Of a stretch of DNA of 64,000 nt, positions 37,801 through 42,959 are shown piece by piece. Origin of the DNA: Diphasiastrum complanatum (taxonomy: Eukaryota; Streptophyta; Lycopodiopsida; Lycopodiales; Lycopodiaceae); the NCBI GenBank assembly GCA_029204225.1, contig CM055101.1, positions 31,997,683 to 32,061,682 on the forward strand. The letters are read 5' to 3'. The notes below the pieces were generated by a model. It was not told where the DNA came from, did not search any database, and worked only from the letters and a program-made list of their open reading frames with translations. Position numbers and translations under genes: made by a program. How positions within the stretch are numbered: the first letter of the stretch is position 1; every line of letters begins with the position of its first letter.

Positions 37801-38583
37801 GGTTTCATGCTACTTATAGGAGAGGCAAAGCAAATGGAGAAGGTCGCCTGTATTCTGCTGGGGGGGATGTCTTTTTTGGGCAATTTCGGGACAACTGGCG
37901 CCATGGGGAGTCCTTACATATTGAATCCACTGGTGTCAGGTGCTTAAATACAGAAAAGAAACAAATCACTGTAATTATGATTTGTACAGGTTCAGCTGTC
38001 TTTTGAGTTCTGTCATCAACATGCTTTCACTCAGTGATCTTTTTAGGGTGAAAATGTAAACCTCATGTAGGATTGTAGTGGTGTTACTTTGCACTATGGC
38101 ATATGCTTTTCCGGGACAAGTTGGTTGCATTTTAGGAGACTCGCATCTTGATGCTTTTCTGGTGATTCCATTCTTTATGTTTATACTTCATTACTTGTAG
38201 GCAATTATATTAAATATTAGTCATACTTCTATACTATTGTGAAGTGCGTTTATGGACTTTGAGTACCAAATGCCCAGTGTTCCATGGAAACTTTTCGAAG
38301 GTACCTTGACTCTGCTGATAATGGTAAATCATGATTTTAGTTTGGGATGAGATGTTAAGATATACTTCGGGAATAGTTAGATTGCGACCTAAGGTTTGCA
38401 AGCTAGAACTTCTTGTATGATTTTTTATATTCTTGAATTGTTGAAATTTTTGTCTTATATGTTTTTTTTAGACGATCGATTATTTACAGGAAATTTTTGT
38501 AATTATGCAGGTGGTATGAAGTATGGGACTACGGAGCTTTGCTCTCTCGCAAGTTGATAGAGGACTTCCAAATACCTGGATAA
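1731..38583 (+). CDS. ARC3: ARC3-like plastid division protein, C-terminal 636 residues, seven exons (5' end outside the window)
   Basis: ARC3 is a chloroplast protein that helps place the FtsZ division ring, combining an FtsZ-like domain with C-terminal MORN repeats. Exons at 1731-1841, 2008-2189, 4570-5707, 6118-6219, 33529-33666, 37773-37939 and 38511-38583 join in one frame (1911 nt, 637 codons with stop). The first two encode the last part of an FtsZ fold, the third a polar 380-residue linker, and exons 4-6 about four and a half MORN repeats of the form YxGxWxxGxxxGxG. The last exon ends WYEVWDYG...FQIPG and TAA. Domain order and length fit ARC3 and not FtsZ or PIP5K. The GTP-binding half of the FtsZ domain must lie upstream of base 1. 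Exons 1, 3, 4 and 5 end in phase 0; exons 2 and 6 end two bases into a codon that the next exon completes. No stop or frameshift is seen, so the gene looks intact despite a 27-kb transposon-filled intron. Extra small exons within 2190-4569 cannot be excluded. Confidence 0.88.
2008..2189 (+). CDS. ARC3: ARC3 exon b (FtsZ-like domain, part 2)
   Basis: The exon follows the acceptor TATTGCAG and begins [11 protein letters not shown], the FtsZ strand that follows the preceding helix. It continues through a helix ([11 protein letters not shown]) to a final strand, TLATIIVLR. No GT donor in the right phase is visible before the stop at 2200-2202. The sequence TTGAG/GCATGC offers a GC donor at 2190. 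That choice leaves two bases that pair in phase with the next exon at 4570. The exon start is firm; the end is inferred. Confidence 0.75.
2190..4569 (+). other. ARC3: ARC3 intron, probable GC-AG class
   Basis: A 2.38-kb intron inferred from a GC donor (AG/GCATG) and the acceptor GTTGACAG/G. Both sides give phase 2, and the joined frame stays open. Apart from this, 2200-4540 shows no protein domain. Short open frames at 2192-2392 and elsewhere look random. A further small exon inside cannot be excluded without cDNA. Confidence 0.5.
4570..5707 (+). CDS. ARC3: ARC3 exon c (middle linker region)
   Basis: A 1138-nt exon encoding the polar, Ser/Asp/Glu/Lys-rich region between the FtsZ-like and MORN domains. 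The open frame runs from 4544, but the ATG at 4544 is not a start, because the acceptor GACAG/G at 4569 joins it to exon b. The first half is low in aromatic residues and probably disordered. The last 80 residues look conserved, with [14 protein letters not shown], a helix [20 protein letters not shown] and SKRAASML. The exon ends in phase 0 before the donor TTG/GTGAGG at 5708. Long antisense frames here (4471-4767, 5176-5457) are shadows. Confidence 0.83.
5708..6117 (+). other. ARC3: ARC3 intron, 410 bp
   Basis: A short GT-AG intron (TTG/GTGAGG to CCCTTGCAG/GAA), phase 0, T-rich throughout. It shows the normal intron size of this gene without transposons. Confidence 0.8.
6118..6219 (+). CDS. 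ARC3: ARC3 exon d (start of MORN domain)
   Basis: A 34-codon, phase 0-0 exon. It follows SML of the previous exon with EQERGHG. It then enters the first MORN repeat, [18 protein letters not shown], and stops at AAG/GTGAGA. The repeat is completed by the exon 27 kb downstream, which starts GRITYADG. Confidence 0.88.
7180..7547 (+). pseudogene. LINE reverse transcriptase C-terminus, zinc-binding domain (copy 1)
   Basis: Read in the frame beginning near 7188, the sequence encodes a zf-RVT type domain: [20 protein letters not shown], a stop where arginine is expected, [17 protein letters not shown], then LLIREMLFF. This gives the CxxC...HxxxxC pattern. It is clearly paralogous to 22385-22820 and, like it, ends in an acidic Asp/Glu run. 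The frame has an in-frame TGA and a later shift, so it is dead. It is cut at 7547 by the LTR of element D. Its 3' untranslated part probably resumes at 21979. Confidence 0.75.
7548..8329 (-). repeat. 3' LTR of element D
   Basis: On the plus strand it starts TGTAGGGTGTGTAG and ends near CCCTTGCA. It repeats at 21190-21978 with small indels (3 and 4 bp missing here) and scattered substitutions, a few percent divergence by eye. It contains an AG-rich tract around 7760-7830. Short frames inside it (7643-7837) are not genes. Confidence 0.82.
8330..8503 (-). other. 3' untranslated part of element D
   Basis: The stretch of 174 bp between the gag stop and the 3' LTR. No clear polypurine tract is visible next to the LTR, which is unusual, and no pol sequence is present. 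Confidence 0.5.
8504..9556 (-). pseudogene. Element D gag protein, one in-frame stop
   Basis: Retrotransposon gag (capsid-like) protein of about 350 residues. The start at 9556 opens [20 protein letters not shown] at 9283-9281 follows VAAA, and the same frame continues [14 protein letters not shown] to the stop at 8504. The gag core is typical of Ty3/gypsy: a [13 protein letters not shown] start, a [10 protein letters not shown] segment, then [22 protein letters not shown] and IMWFLAGLP. The C-terminus is acidic and Ser-rich, then a Gln-rich helix ([17 protein letters not shown]). No zinc knuckle and no protease follow. The TGA is one transition from CGA, so the loss may be recent; translation from the internal Met at 9253 could still give the core. 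Confidence 0.82.
9557..10171 (-). repeat. Element D leader, distal part, with dispersed CTGCGA(A/G)GGTT motifs in both orientations
   Basis: Non-coding leader between gag and the nested insertion. It is full of a short motif seen as TGCGAAGGTT or TGCGAGGGTT and as its inverse AACTCTCGCAG or AACCTTCGCAG (near 9567, 9582, 9709, 9742, 9947, 10004, 10045, 10090 and 10121). Opposed copies could form many small stems. The same motif continues beyond the insertion at 20744-20880, confirming that the two parts belong together. Confidence 0.65.
10177..11378 (+). repeat. LTR1 of composite chromovirus (U3 alpha, U5 beta)
   Basis: Starts TGTTGTAAAGC next to the GCTCT duplication and ends GCGGTACA, two bases before the primer site. 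The U3 carries several GGCGCC palindromes (10207-10278). AATAAA lies at 10664-10669. At 10794-10860 there is a two-copy tandem repeat of about 37 bp (CGCCAGCGGTATGCTG...). From 11040 to 11300 there are three imperfect repeats around AGTTGGTTAAGT. Open frames here are chance. Confidence 0.82.
10664..10669 (+). promoter_or_regulatory. Polyadenylation signal in LTR1
   Basis: AATAAA 20 bp after ATGTAACCTTCTC. The matching AATGTAACCTCCTCC...AATAAA arrangement in LTR2 and LTR3 suggests the R region lies here. Confidence 0.5.
11381..11392 (+). other. Primer-binding site (initiator tRNA-Met type), first interior
   Basis: TGGTATCAGAGC, the canonical plant initiator-Met primer site, two bases after the end of LTR1. 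Confidence 0.85.
11460..11860 (+). repeat. Leader with repeated GTGCT...AGCAC hairpins (first interior)
   Basis: Four times a GTGCTGC is followed within 12-16 bases by AAGCACGG (arms at 11469/11486, 11544/11563, 11625/11645 and 11832/11850). The arms are inverted complements and can fold as short stems. The block is repeated at 15190-15600 and in inverse at 52900-53300. Conservation in non-autonomous and autonomous interiors suggests an RNA role such as packaging or dimerisation; that is inference. Confidence 0.6.
11861..13705 (+). other. Non-coding interior of the non-autonomous half
   Basis: No retroviral domain can be read in any frame over 1.8 kb. It contains a 184-bp imperfect tandem duplication (units from 12778 and 12962, each starting AGGCA(G/A)(T/C)TGA). 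It ends with the same CTGATGAGGACATCAG found before LTR3, showing kinship with the pol-bearing half. This is the layout of a large retrotransposon derivative. Confidence 0.65.
13706..13717 (+). other. Polypurine tract before LTR2
   Basis: AGGTGAGGTGGA (one T in each half) directly before TGTTGTAAAGC. This is the expected plus-strand priming site of the first unit. Confidence 0.65.
13718..15116 (+). repeat. LTR2, chimera of U3 alpha and a nearly complete gamma LTR
   Basis: Bases 13718-14198 follow LTR1 closely (TGTTGTAAAGCTACC through GGTCGGTCACACA). At about 14199 the sequence passes through ATGTAAAGCTGACTCAGG into the gamma LTR, which matches 19556-20425. The join shares the short word TGTAA, as in template switching or microhomology repair. 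It ends GGTGCAACA, unlike the other two LTRs. AATAAA lies at 14721-14726. Confidence 0.78.
14721..14726 (+). promoter_or_regulatory. Polyadenylation signal in LTR2
   Basis: AATAAA in CAAAATCTAATAAAGTTG, at the position equivalent to those in LTR1 and LTR3. Confidence 0.45.
15119..15130 (+). other. Primer-binding site (initiator tRNA-Met type), second interior
   Basis: TGGTATCAGAGC two bases after the end of LTR2, exactly as in the first unit. Confidence 0.85.
15131..15808 (+). other. Leader of the pol-bearing half, no gag
   Basis: Matches 11393-11960 and, in inverse, 52702-53370. It carries the same GTGCT...AGCAC stems. No capsid or zinc-knuckle sequence lies between it and protease, where gag should be. 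An antisense frame of 82 codons (15868-15620) stays open and similar in the other copy (52635-52883), but this may only reflect DNA conservation. Confidence 0.65.
15809..19312 (+). pseudogene. Chromovirus pol polyprotein: protease, RT, RNase H, integrase, chromodomain; one in-frame stop
   Basis: The polyprotein of a Ty3/gypsy chromovirus, interrupted only by TAA at 17867-17869; the frame on both sides is the same (686 then 465 residues from 17915). Protease: [12 protein letters not shown], where the catalytic DSG has become DSE; the sister copy at 52701 keeps DSG. RT: from [11 protein letters not shown], with [26 protein letters not shown] and YIDD at residues 394-397. RNase [16 protein letters not shown] near residue 541, then TDNVSLKYF and ADALSRQ. 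Integrase: H2C2 finger ([10 protein letters not shown]...CPTCQQ), the D-D-E residues in [22 protein letters not shown] and [15 protein letters not shown], and a GPYYVTKKI module. Chromodomain: [20 protein letters not shown] near residues 406-425 of the second part. Gag is absent upstream. The protease change and the stop mean this copy should be inactive. Confidence 0.9.
19313..19542 (+). other. 3' untranslated part of the pol-bearing half
   Basis: Non-coding, with CTGATGAGGACATCAG at about 19517-19532, also found before LTR2. It is a near-perfect inverted repeat (CTGATG and CATCAG) that could form a stem. Confidence 0.55.
19543..19552 (+). other. Polypurine tract before LTR3
   Basis: GAGGGGAGGA-type purine run directly before TGTTGTAAAGC. 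Confidence 0.75.
19553..20738 (+). repeat. LTR3 of composite chromovirus (gamma U3, beta tail)
   Basis: Starts TGTTGTAAAGCTGACTCAGG (gamma) and follows LTR2 to about 20427 (CCCTTTGAGG). It then switches at CTGATGTA to the beta sequence of LTR1 (11078-11378), ending GCGCTACA before the duplication GCTCT. AATAAA lies at 20046-20051. Confidence 0.8.
20046..20051 (+). promoter_or_regulatory. Polyadenylation signal in LTR3
   Basis: AATAAA in the same setting as in LTR2. Confidence 0.45.
20744..21170 (-). other. Element D leader, proximal part
   Basis: Continues the region cut at 10176. It contains TGCGAAGGTT and AACTCTCGCAG motifs near 20743, 20812 and 20871 and then AT-rich sequence leading to the primer site. 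No gene. Confidence 0.65.
21171..21188 (-). other. Primer-binding site of element D (tRNA-Asp type)
   Basis: The minus strand reads TGGCGCCGTTGCCGGGGA. The plus strand equals the 3' end of a plant tRNA with its CCA, which I take as tRNA-Asp(GTC), a primer used by many plant Ty3/gypsy elements. It lies one base from the LTR at 21190, which fixes the orientation and the LTR edge. Confidence 0.85.
21190..21978 (-). repeat. 5' LTR of element D
   Basis: Partner of 7548-8329. Its outer end is CTCGCG where the other copy has CTTGCA, so the minus-strand 5' terminus is CG instead of TG. Two short insertions (ATC-type near 21208 and TTTA near 21920) account for the 7-bp length difference. Confidence 0.82.
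21979..22384 (+). mobile_element. 3' end of LINE copy 1 with TTC/TC microsatellite tail
   Basis: Untranslated sequence ending GACGTTAATAAAGCTTCTTC and a (TTC)n(TC)n tract at about 22362-22384. The same ending, GACATTAATAAAGCTTCTC, closes LINE copy 2 near 23107. I infer this is the rest of the LINE cut at 7547 by element D. A 302-codon open frame crossing it (from 21936) has no recognisable domain and is taken as chance. Confidence 0.55.
22385..23107 (+). mobile_element. 5'-truncated LINE copy 2 with RT zinc-binding domain
   Basis: The frame 22292-22819 becomes meaningful from about 22386: [39 protein letters not shown], then [11 protein letters not shown]. This is the CxxC...HxxxxC zinc-binding end of a LINE-type reverse transcriptase. 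An acidic DDDDDD run precedes the C-terminus at 22819. A 3' untranslated region follows and ends in TTAATAAAGCTTCTC near 23107. The element begins directly at the microsatellite tail of copy 1, giving a head-to-tail pair. The reverse transcriptase core is not present. Confidence 0.72.
23065..23660 (-). pseudogene. hAT transposase relic, C-terminal part
   Basis: Minus-strand frames, with Copia-1 inserted between this and the N-terminal part at 29638-30370. They include [12 protein letters not shown] next to the Copia-1 junction, like the T-R-F-A-T-S region of plant hAT transposases. Further on, 23270-23100 reads [20 protein letters not shown] and then a helix, preceded by an acceptor-like CTTGCAG. 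Frameshifts and stops are frequent. Assignment rests mainly on the better-preserved N-terminal half. Confidence 0.5.
23666..24108 (+). repeat. 5' LTR of Copia-1
   Basis: TGTTAGAATAAT...GGATTCCTACA, 443 bp. It contains TTGGACAGCC and its near inverse GGCTGTCCA. The paired LTR is at 29190-29632. Confidence 0.95.
24109..24120 (+). other. Primer-binding site of Copia-1
   Basis: TGGTATCAGAGC directly joined to the LTR end CTACA; initiator tRNA-Met type. Confidence 0.9.
24121..24689 (+). other. Copia-1 leader
   Basis: A 569-bp untranslated leader between primer site and gag start. Chance frames (24133-24586) show no domain. Confidence 0.6.
24690..25510 (+). pseudogene. Copia-1 gag (UBN2 type) with zinc knuckle
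   Basis: Starts [32 protein letters not shown] is the typical opening of a plant copia gag, followed by the UBN2-like helical region ([20 protein letters not shown]) and a Lys/Gly-rich linker [16 protein letters not shown] at 24987-24989 interrupts it in frame. Near 25450 one base is missing in an A-run; the other frame then reads a CCHC knuckle, [14 protein letters not shown], showing what was lost. Confidence 0.85.
25553..26408 (+). pseudogene. Copia-1 protease and GAG-pre-integrase region
   Basis: The aspartic protease motif [14 protein letters not shown] is intact at about 25731-25772. After a frameshift near 25860 the frame from 25942 reads [14 protein letters not shown], then [17 protein letters not shown] and a CEGCILGKF zinc-binding element. 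It ends at the first integrase segment, HSDVRGPM...[12 protein letters not shown] at 26404 precedes the MITE. Confidence 0.85.
26417..26593 (+). mobile_element. 177-bp hAT-like MITE inside the Copia-1 integrase
   Basis: Flanked by the 8-bp duplication GTTTACAT (26409-26416 and 26594-26601). It starts CATAG and ends CTATG, with a further imperfect inverted match around GTGGTACC. It is packed with GGTACC. A 13-bp arm, GGTACCGCCCTGG, is perfectly inverted across an 11-bp loop within 26450-26500, and an A-run of about 17 lies near 26503-26519. Removing 177+8 bp restores the integrase frame, so this is a clean insertion. An 8-bp duplication points to the hAT superfamily; a 9-bp reading (GGTTTACAT) would suggest Mutator. 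Confidence 0.75.
26602..28816 (+). pseudogene. Copia-1 integrase C-terminal part, reverse transcriptase, RNase H start
   Basis: The integrase core continues [12 protein letters not shown], then [11 protein letters not shown] and [19 protein letters not shown] (the D and E of D-D-E). A linker follows with repeats of [10 protein letters not shown] opens [17 protein letters not shown], with [20 protein letters not shown] and [16 protein letters not shown] at 28026 and a frameshift near 28060 break it. The next frame, from about 28065, gives [13 protein letters not shown] and the catalytic YVDDIII, then [14 protein letters not shown]. RNase H begins [10 protein letters not shown]. The frame from 26559 begins with MITE bases, so that ATG is not a start. 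Confidence 0.88.
28785..29159 (+). pseudogene. Copia-1 RNase H C-terminal part
   Basis: The frame ending at 29159 reads [40 protein letters not shown], then [14 protein letters not shown] and [11 protein letters not shown], typical of the copia RNase H end. A short deletion near 28785 removed the usual W-(T/S)-S-K-K-Q stretch and shifted the frame. Confidence 0.85.
29181..29189 (+). other. Polypurine tract of Copia-1
   Basis: AAAGGAGGG directly before LTR2. Confidence 0.85.
29190..29632 (+). repeat. 3' LTR of Copia-1
   Basis: A 443-bp copy of 23666-24108 with nine substitutions, seven of them transitions. It is followed by the duplication GCACC. Confidence 0.95.
29638..30370 (-). pseudogene. 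hAT transposase relic, N-terminal part (BED finger and DUF659-like)
   Basis: Reading down from 30369 ([18 protein letters not shown]): a BED-type zinc finger remnant, [20 protein letters not shown] then VRAHFVG and a cysteine near PPC. An [13 protein letters not shown] segment follows, then at 29955-29872 [27 protein letters not shown]. This matches the DUF659-like S-x-M-x-D-G-W-T-D region of plant hAT transposases, with N in place of D. Stops and shifts are common. Copia-1 sits at its lower edge. A run of about 14 G at 30037-30050 lies inside. Confidence 0.72.
30371..32079. other. Intronic sequence without recognised gene
   Basis: AT-rich sequence with short CCCTAAAC-like words near 30380-30470 and no protein domain. 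The hAT element may extend into the first few hundred bases, but no terminal repeat was found. Confidence 0.5.
32080..32280 (-). pseudogene. Ty3/gypsy reverse transcriptase scrap
   Basis: The minus strand encodes [20 protein letters not shown] and then [11 protein letters not shown]. This is the segment after the catalytic YxDD of gypsy RT (L-V-(Y/F)-S-K...H-x-x-H-L-R...L-Y-A-N-x-x-K-C-x-F). The catalytic residues themselves are lost. Confidence 0.6.
32281..32634. other. Unassigned sequence between two gypsy scraps
   Basis: No domain seen. It lies between RT and integrase fragments that are in the wrong order for one element. Confidence 0.4.
32635..32715 (-). pseudogene. Ty3/gypsy integrase GPY/F module scrap
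   Basis: The minus strand reads [20 protein letters not shown] then PQG, the C-terminal integrase module. It lies upstream of the RT scrap on the same strand, the reverse of normal pol order, so the two come from different insertions or a rearrangement. Confidence 0.65.
32716..33528. other. End of the giant ARC3 intron
   Basis: AT-rich, no gene recognised. It ends at the splice acceptor GAATGAAG at 33528, which lacks a strong pyrimidine tract close by. Confidence 0.5.
33529..33666 (+). CDS. ARC3: ARC3 exon e (MORN repeats)
   Basis: 46 codons, phase 0-0. It encodes [20 protein letters not shown] and then [20 protein letters not shown], ending HMHGQ before the donor CAG/GTTTGA. It completes MORN 1, gives MORN 2 and starts MORN 3. 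It is isolated 27 kb from the previous exon and 4.1 kb from the next. Confidence 0.9.
33667..35589 (+). other. ARC3: ARC3 intron, first half, nothing recognised
   Basis: AT-rich intron sequence; short open frames (35472-35654) show no domain. The intron as a whole is 33667-37772 (4106 bp). Confidence 0.55.
35590..36245 (-). pseudogene. Ty3/gypsy gag fragment
   Basis: Minus strand from about 36240: [56 protein letters not shown], then [10 protein letters not shown], a typical retrotransposon gag domain. Past the stop near 35838, shifted frames give NLCFGC and then KECPRNP, the remains of a zinc knuckle. Upstream, the gag is joined directly to integrase sequence (36246-36425), so the open frame 36398-35838 is a fusion of two fragments, not a natural protein. 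Confidence 0.78.
36246..36425 (-). pseudogene. Ty3/gypsy integrase fragment fused to gag
   Basis: Frames on the minus strand read [17 protein letters not shown] and then [27 protein letters not shown]. This is the integrase stretch after the catalytic glutamate, similar in type to 37010-36836. It stops abruptly at the gag sequence. Confidence 0.65.
36455..37430 (-). pseudogene. Ty3/gypsy integrase, decayed
   Basis: Reading from 37418: [52 protein letters not shown], so the first two catalytic aspartates are present. [10 protein letters not shown] replaces the usual QTDGQTER. Then [20 protein letters not shown] and [11 protein letters not shown], a [19 protein letters not shown] module and [10 protein letters not shown]. 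Several frameshifts separate these parts. Close to the chromovirus integrases elsewhere in the window, but no chromodomain is seen. Confidence 0.8.
37773..37939 (+). CDS. ARC3: ARC3 exon f (MORN repeats)
   Basis: 167 nt between TTCATGTGCAG and the donor CAG/GTGCTT. It encodes [20 protein letters not shown] then [20 protein letters not shown] and [14 protein letters not shown], with two bases of the next codon. It completes MORN 3, gives MORN 4 and starts a fifth partial repeat. Confidence 0.9.
38511..38583 (+). CDS. ARC3: ARC3 last exon
   Basis: 73 nt from ATTATGCAG/G to TAA at 38581-38583. The first base completes an arginine codon; the rest encodes [20 protein letters not shown] and IPG. 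The W-Y-E-V-W ending after MORN repeats agrees with the ARC3 C-terminus. No clear AATAAA follows within 150 bp. Confidence 0.88.
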
Positions 38584-38825
38584 ATCTTCTGACGAGCTCT
38601 GTAAAATCTTTATTTCTCTATGAAAATTATTATTTTTGAGGAGCTATTCTAATCCAAGATAACAGGACATAAATCTTTCTTCTCATTACAGATCTGTCCT
38701 GTTTTCTCTGCCATACATGCAAAGTGGCAACAATTGTATATAAGATTGTGGATGGTTCAAGTTTTGTGAGAAATGTTTCTTTTTGTCACCCTGGCAACGA
38801 GAGCTTGAATCGCTGTACCATAATC

Positions 38826-38925
38826 ATATAAATTCGTAGTAAGACTTCTTCAATATATGGTCACTGCCATGTAACATTACTATATAAATTCGTAGTAAAA
38901 CTTCTTCAATATATGGTCACTGCCA
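38826..38925 (+). repeat. Two-copy tandem repeat after ARC3
   Basis: A 44-bp sequence beginning ATATAAATTCGTAG occurs at 38826-38869 and 38882-38925 (period 56) with one mismatch. Confidence 0.85.
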
Positions 38926-39564
38926 CACATACAAGTATGTGCGTGGATGAGCCCCCACAAATACATGGCCACTAATGTACACCTAGCCGTGTTTTTGCCT
39001 ACATATAGAAATGCTTACAGCATGCGTCATATCTTTTGTATATTTTTATATGGATTTATGCAATATACATCAGCACATTTATGCACATAACAACAATTTT
39101 CTATCCTGCCATTCATCTCTTCTTGAACTCACATTTTCTTAGAAGTTGAATGCTGTACAAGCTTGACGTGAGACAGAAAGGGCAGCTATAGTGTTGGTCC
39201 TTGTGAAGTATTATTATGTATATTCTGGCCAGTGGACTTTGAGAAAGACTCAATGATGGTCATAGACTGCATGGAAAAAAAAAAAACCAAATACACCCGC
39301 ATGTCCATGGGTTAGAATAGTGGGGTTTTGGCCCACAAAATCGTCTTTTTTCATTACTAAGCCAAATAGACTACCATATATCACATGTGAGCAAACTTGT
39401 GTTCTTCCCTAATTCAATGGTTCTGGAATATAAGTTACTATATCTATGTACTCTCATGTTGCCTCATCAATAGGCCTACTGGCCCATTGTACCAATTATT
39501 GGGTCTGGTGTTTTTTGGCTTCATTTATATTGAGCTTGCGCTTAAAGCTTAGCTAGAAGGAATT

Positions 39565-39798
39565 GAAAAAACTCTGGATCCATGGAAGCGTAGTTTTGTG
39601 GGCCTCTGGCTTGGATGGGCAGTTTCAATTAGCTGATTTGTATACCAGCCTGTCCGAAGCATTGAGTTGTTTCAAGTGAATGAAAAAACTGTGGATCTTT
39701 GGAAGCTTAGATTCATGGGCTGCTGGTTTGGATCGATGGTTCAAATTGGCTTGAACATGAAAAAACCAGCCCACCTGAAGGATCGAATTGTTTTAAGT
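39565..39798 (+). repeat. Imperfect tandem duplication of about 115 bp
   Basis: Copies at about 39565-39678 and 39682-39798, both opening GAAAAAACT(C/G)TGGAT and closing TTGTTT(C/T)AAGT, with many substitutions between them. Confidence 0.7.
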
Positions 39799-42700
39799 TT
39801 TATTCCTAGCCTTCTATCATAGCATAAACAAGTGCTAGTTCAGTGTTCAGGGTGCAATTACAGCTCTCTATAGTGATTATAGATTATTTCATCATGTCTC
39901 TTGATTCTTAACTCCTAAGTTCTCACGTTTGATTTCTAGTCATAACTTGAGAAGATTGAATTTAGAGGAGCTCTTCAAGAATACTTAGTAGTAGGTCTAT
40001 GGCTGCAACTTATTGATAATTGGTCAATGATATTAGGCTTTAGCTTTTAAAAAAGATCTACAACATCTTAGTGGTCACATCATACATGACATACATTGAT
40101 CATAGAATCAAGTCCAATCCCTAAATCATCATTTGTCAAATCCGTAAGAGATTGTTAAGGAAAGAATCATGCTACACATTACATAGTCATTTTTATACTC
40201 GTAGATTATTGATATGTTGTTGAAAATATATGCTTATGTTTATAAAATATAATTGTCATATATCAGATATATTATACCATAGCATTTTTTCACAGCATAT
40301 CATATTACATCAAACTATCTTTTTTAGCAAAAGAGTATGGGAGTTTAAATCGATGGTCATCATGAGGCGTGGAAAAATCACATTGGCAAGCAAGAGTAGC
40401 ATTTTGTCAAGCTACAAACCATGATGGACATAATTCAAAATATAAATATCTAGTTCAACATTTGCAATGATTTTTATAGATGAGCACCATGTAAATATTA
40501 AGCAAAAAACTCAAAAAATAATATGCTATTCTGAAAAACATTTAAATCTGTACTCAAAATGAGATCTTCGTAATACAAGTCAATTGTATCATGAAATTGC
40601 ATAGACAATACATTGTTGACCTGTCTTATCATCTTTTTCAAGGGTCAATTGCATGGTATTGTCGTGGAGGAACAAACTCCTTTCATATGGATCAAAAAAT
40701 TGGATGCCCTTTCTTTTACTCGTTTCAATATAGCTTGAGAAAATGGCCAATGCATACAATTTTTTTTAACATTTGAATGGTTCTAACTTAAAATTTTAAT
40801 GACTAAATCCATTTTCATGTACACAATCTATTAATCACAAAATTTTTCAGATAATGGGCAAGCGCTCTGTTGCTTTGCCCCACCAACACCGTCTCACATG
40901 CTTGATTGTCTCCTAGCAAAGGAATTAACTTCAATTGTATCTTGTAAGAAACCTAGTAATGTTTTATATAAAGGTATAGAAAAAATAAAGAAGACAGTTA
41001 AAATGTTATGTACAATGCCAAATTAAGATATTAGTTCATGTTCATCAAAATCAACGTGGTCTTATAAATTATCATGTGCACAACAATCAAGCTGTGTGTT
41101 CATAGTGTATGGTTGCCTTGGGGGTTATCTTTTTTTAATCGCAATAACTCTTTTTCATTGCAGAACATAATAGCATATGTCTTGTTTCCTTTGTCAATTG
41201 TAAGGCTCCTTTTGTAGATTTCCACTTATTATCATTTACATAATCTATTTCACTTTCTAAATCATCAGACTCCTGATTTACAATGTCCAAAATTTCTATA
41301 GATTGTTTTGAGAGAACACAAAATATTTCATCTTATCATATAACAAAATTTTTTATTATATCATTATAAGAGAGAGAAAAATCACTATAAATATAAATGT
41401 AGGAATGTTTACTAAAGTCTGTTTTTATTTTATGATCTTTAGAAGATGAAGATGTTGCAATTATTGCACTAGCATTTTAGGTTCATGCTCTACTGCAAGA
41501 CATGCCTCGTCATATGAATCCATATTCCATATCAATACTATCAAAATAACTATATTCATCAACAACAAAAGGTTTAGACAAGGAAGAAGATGAAGCTAAA
41601 GAGGGAGAAGCATATGGAGATGGTTGATCCTTCTCTATCAAAGCACCAATTAATAAAAAATATATGCCATACTCATATGACCACATTTTCACTTGTGCAC
41701 TTCACACTTAATATTCCTTATAAAAAAATTGAATTATCTATGCAAAACACTAGAGTTTGAAGAAGGGTATGACCAATATTGTCTCTTATTGATAATAGAC
41801 TAAAACGATTTTCATAAGAGCTAATACAAGACAAAAGAGAAATAATTCATCATATCATAAGAAATCTTAGTTGACTCAAGAAATTTTTGCATTTTCTCTT
41901 CTAAGAATGATGCCATTAGGGATACCTATTGAACGTGAAAAATCACATCTAAATCTATTACTTCATAAGGCATTAAGAAACAAAAAATTTAAATGGAGGG
42001 AGGAGGCTCTATTACACTCAAAACAAGGCACAACATTATGATCGTTGCCACACATGGCAAGAGTTGGACCAATCCACATGTCACAAATCGATTCGGCTAT
42101 GATTCAAATTAGAGAATGATCGCGACATACTATCATGTGTTAACACACGATTGTGCCATAGCTCTTTTGTACAAAAATCCATTTCAAAGCACGTGCCAGT
42201 TGTATGAAAGAAATGTGGCACAATCCCATGATAACATGTGGCAATACAATGTTTCCATTCCTTGACTTAAAGTGTGGTCAAATCAAGTTGTGGCACATGA
42301 ACTAATCAACTTTTGCCATGTGTAGAGATATTATCTCCTCCCTTCATTTGTGCCTTTTTTTATTGCAATTTCTCTAGCTATTGAAATTTTCCTTGTGATT
42401 CAATATCTATTCCGTGTGCACGATTTTCCCTTGTCATCTTTTGAGTGACACTTTGCACCTCTTATGAACACAATTTATAATTGAAATGTTGCCTATCTAA
42501 TGTGCATTTTGTATGCATTGCTACGAATTTTTTGAGTCCCCCGAATCTTACTTTGAGCACTAAATCGATATTTGGCAATCATTAGTAATAAGCTATTGAC
42601 ATCCTTATCACAACTAGAGCCTCTTGGCTCAAGAGATAACCTTATCATCACGAACTACTAGAAATGTGATTAGAATCACCATTCATTCATTAGTTCACAA

Positions 42701-42959
42701 TCCCTTTGCCACAACAATGAATTATTAATGGCTAACAATAAATAGTTGCCAAGGATTCTCGCAAGAATGAATTTTACATTAATCAAATGAAATGTTTGAT
42801 TATAGATCTACTTAAGATCTCCCAATCTATCTAATGAATCATGCAAAACTTTCCTATTTTGAGTTCATTAAACAATACTATGCCATGTTTTCTTAGTATT
42901 GAAGAAACGAAATGTTTCTAACTACAAAGCCTTGCTAGCTTTCAACCCTTAGCCTGACG

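Larger units (their letters stand above)
38584..42959. other. Intergenic AT-rich sequence after ARC3
   Basis: The first part is the ARC3 3' untranslated region. The rest shows no protein domain on either strand; open frames such as 40230-40424 are short and low complexity. Two small tandem duplications are listed separately. Confidence 0.55.
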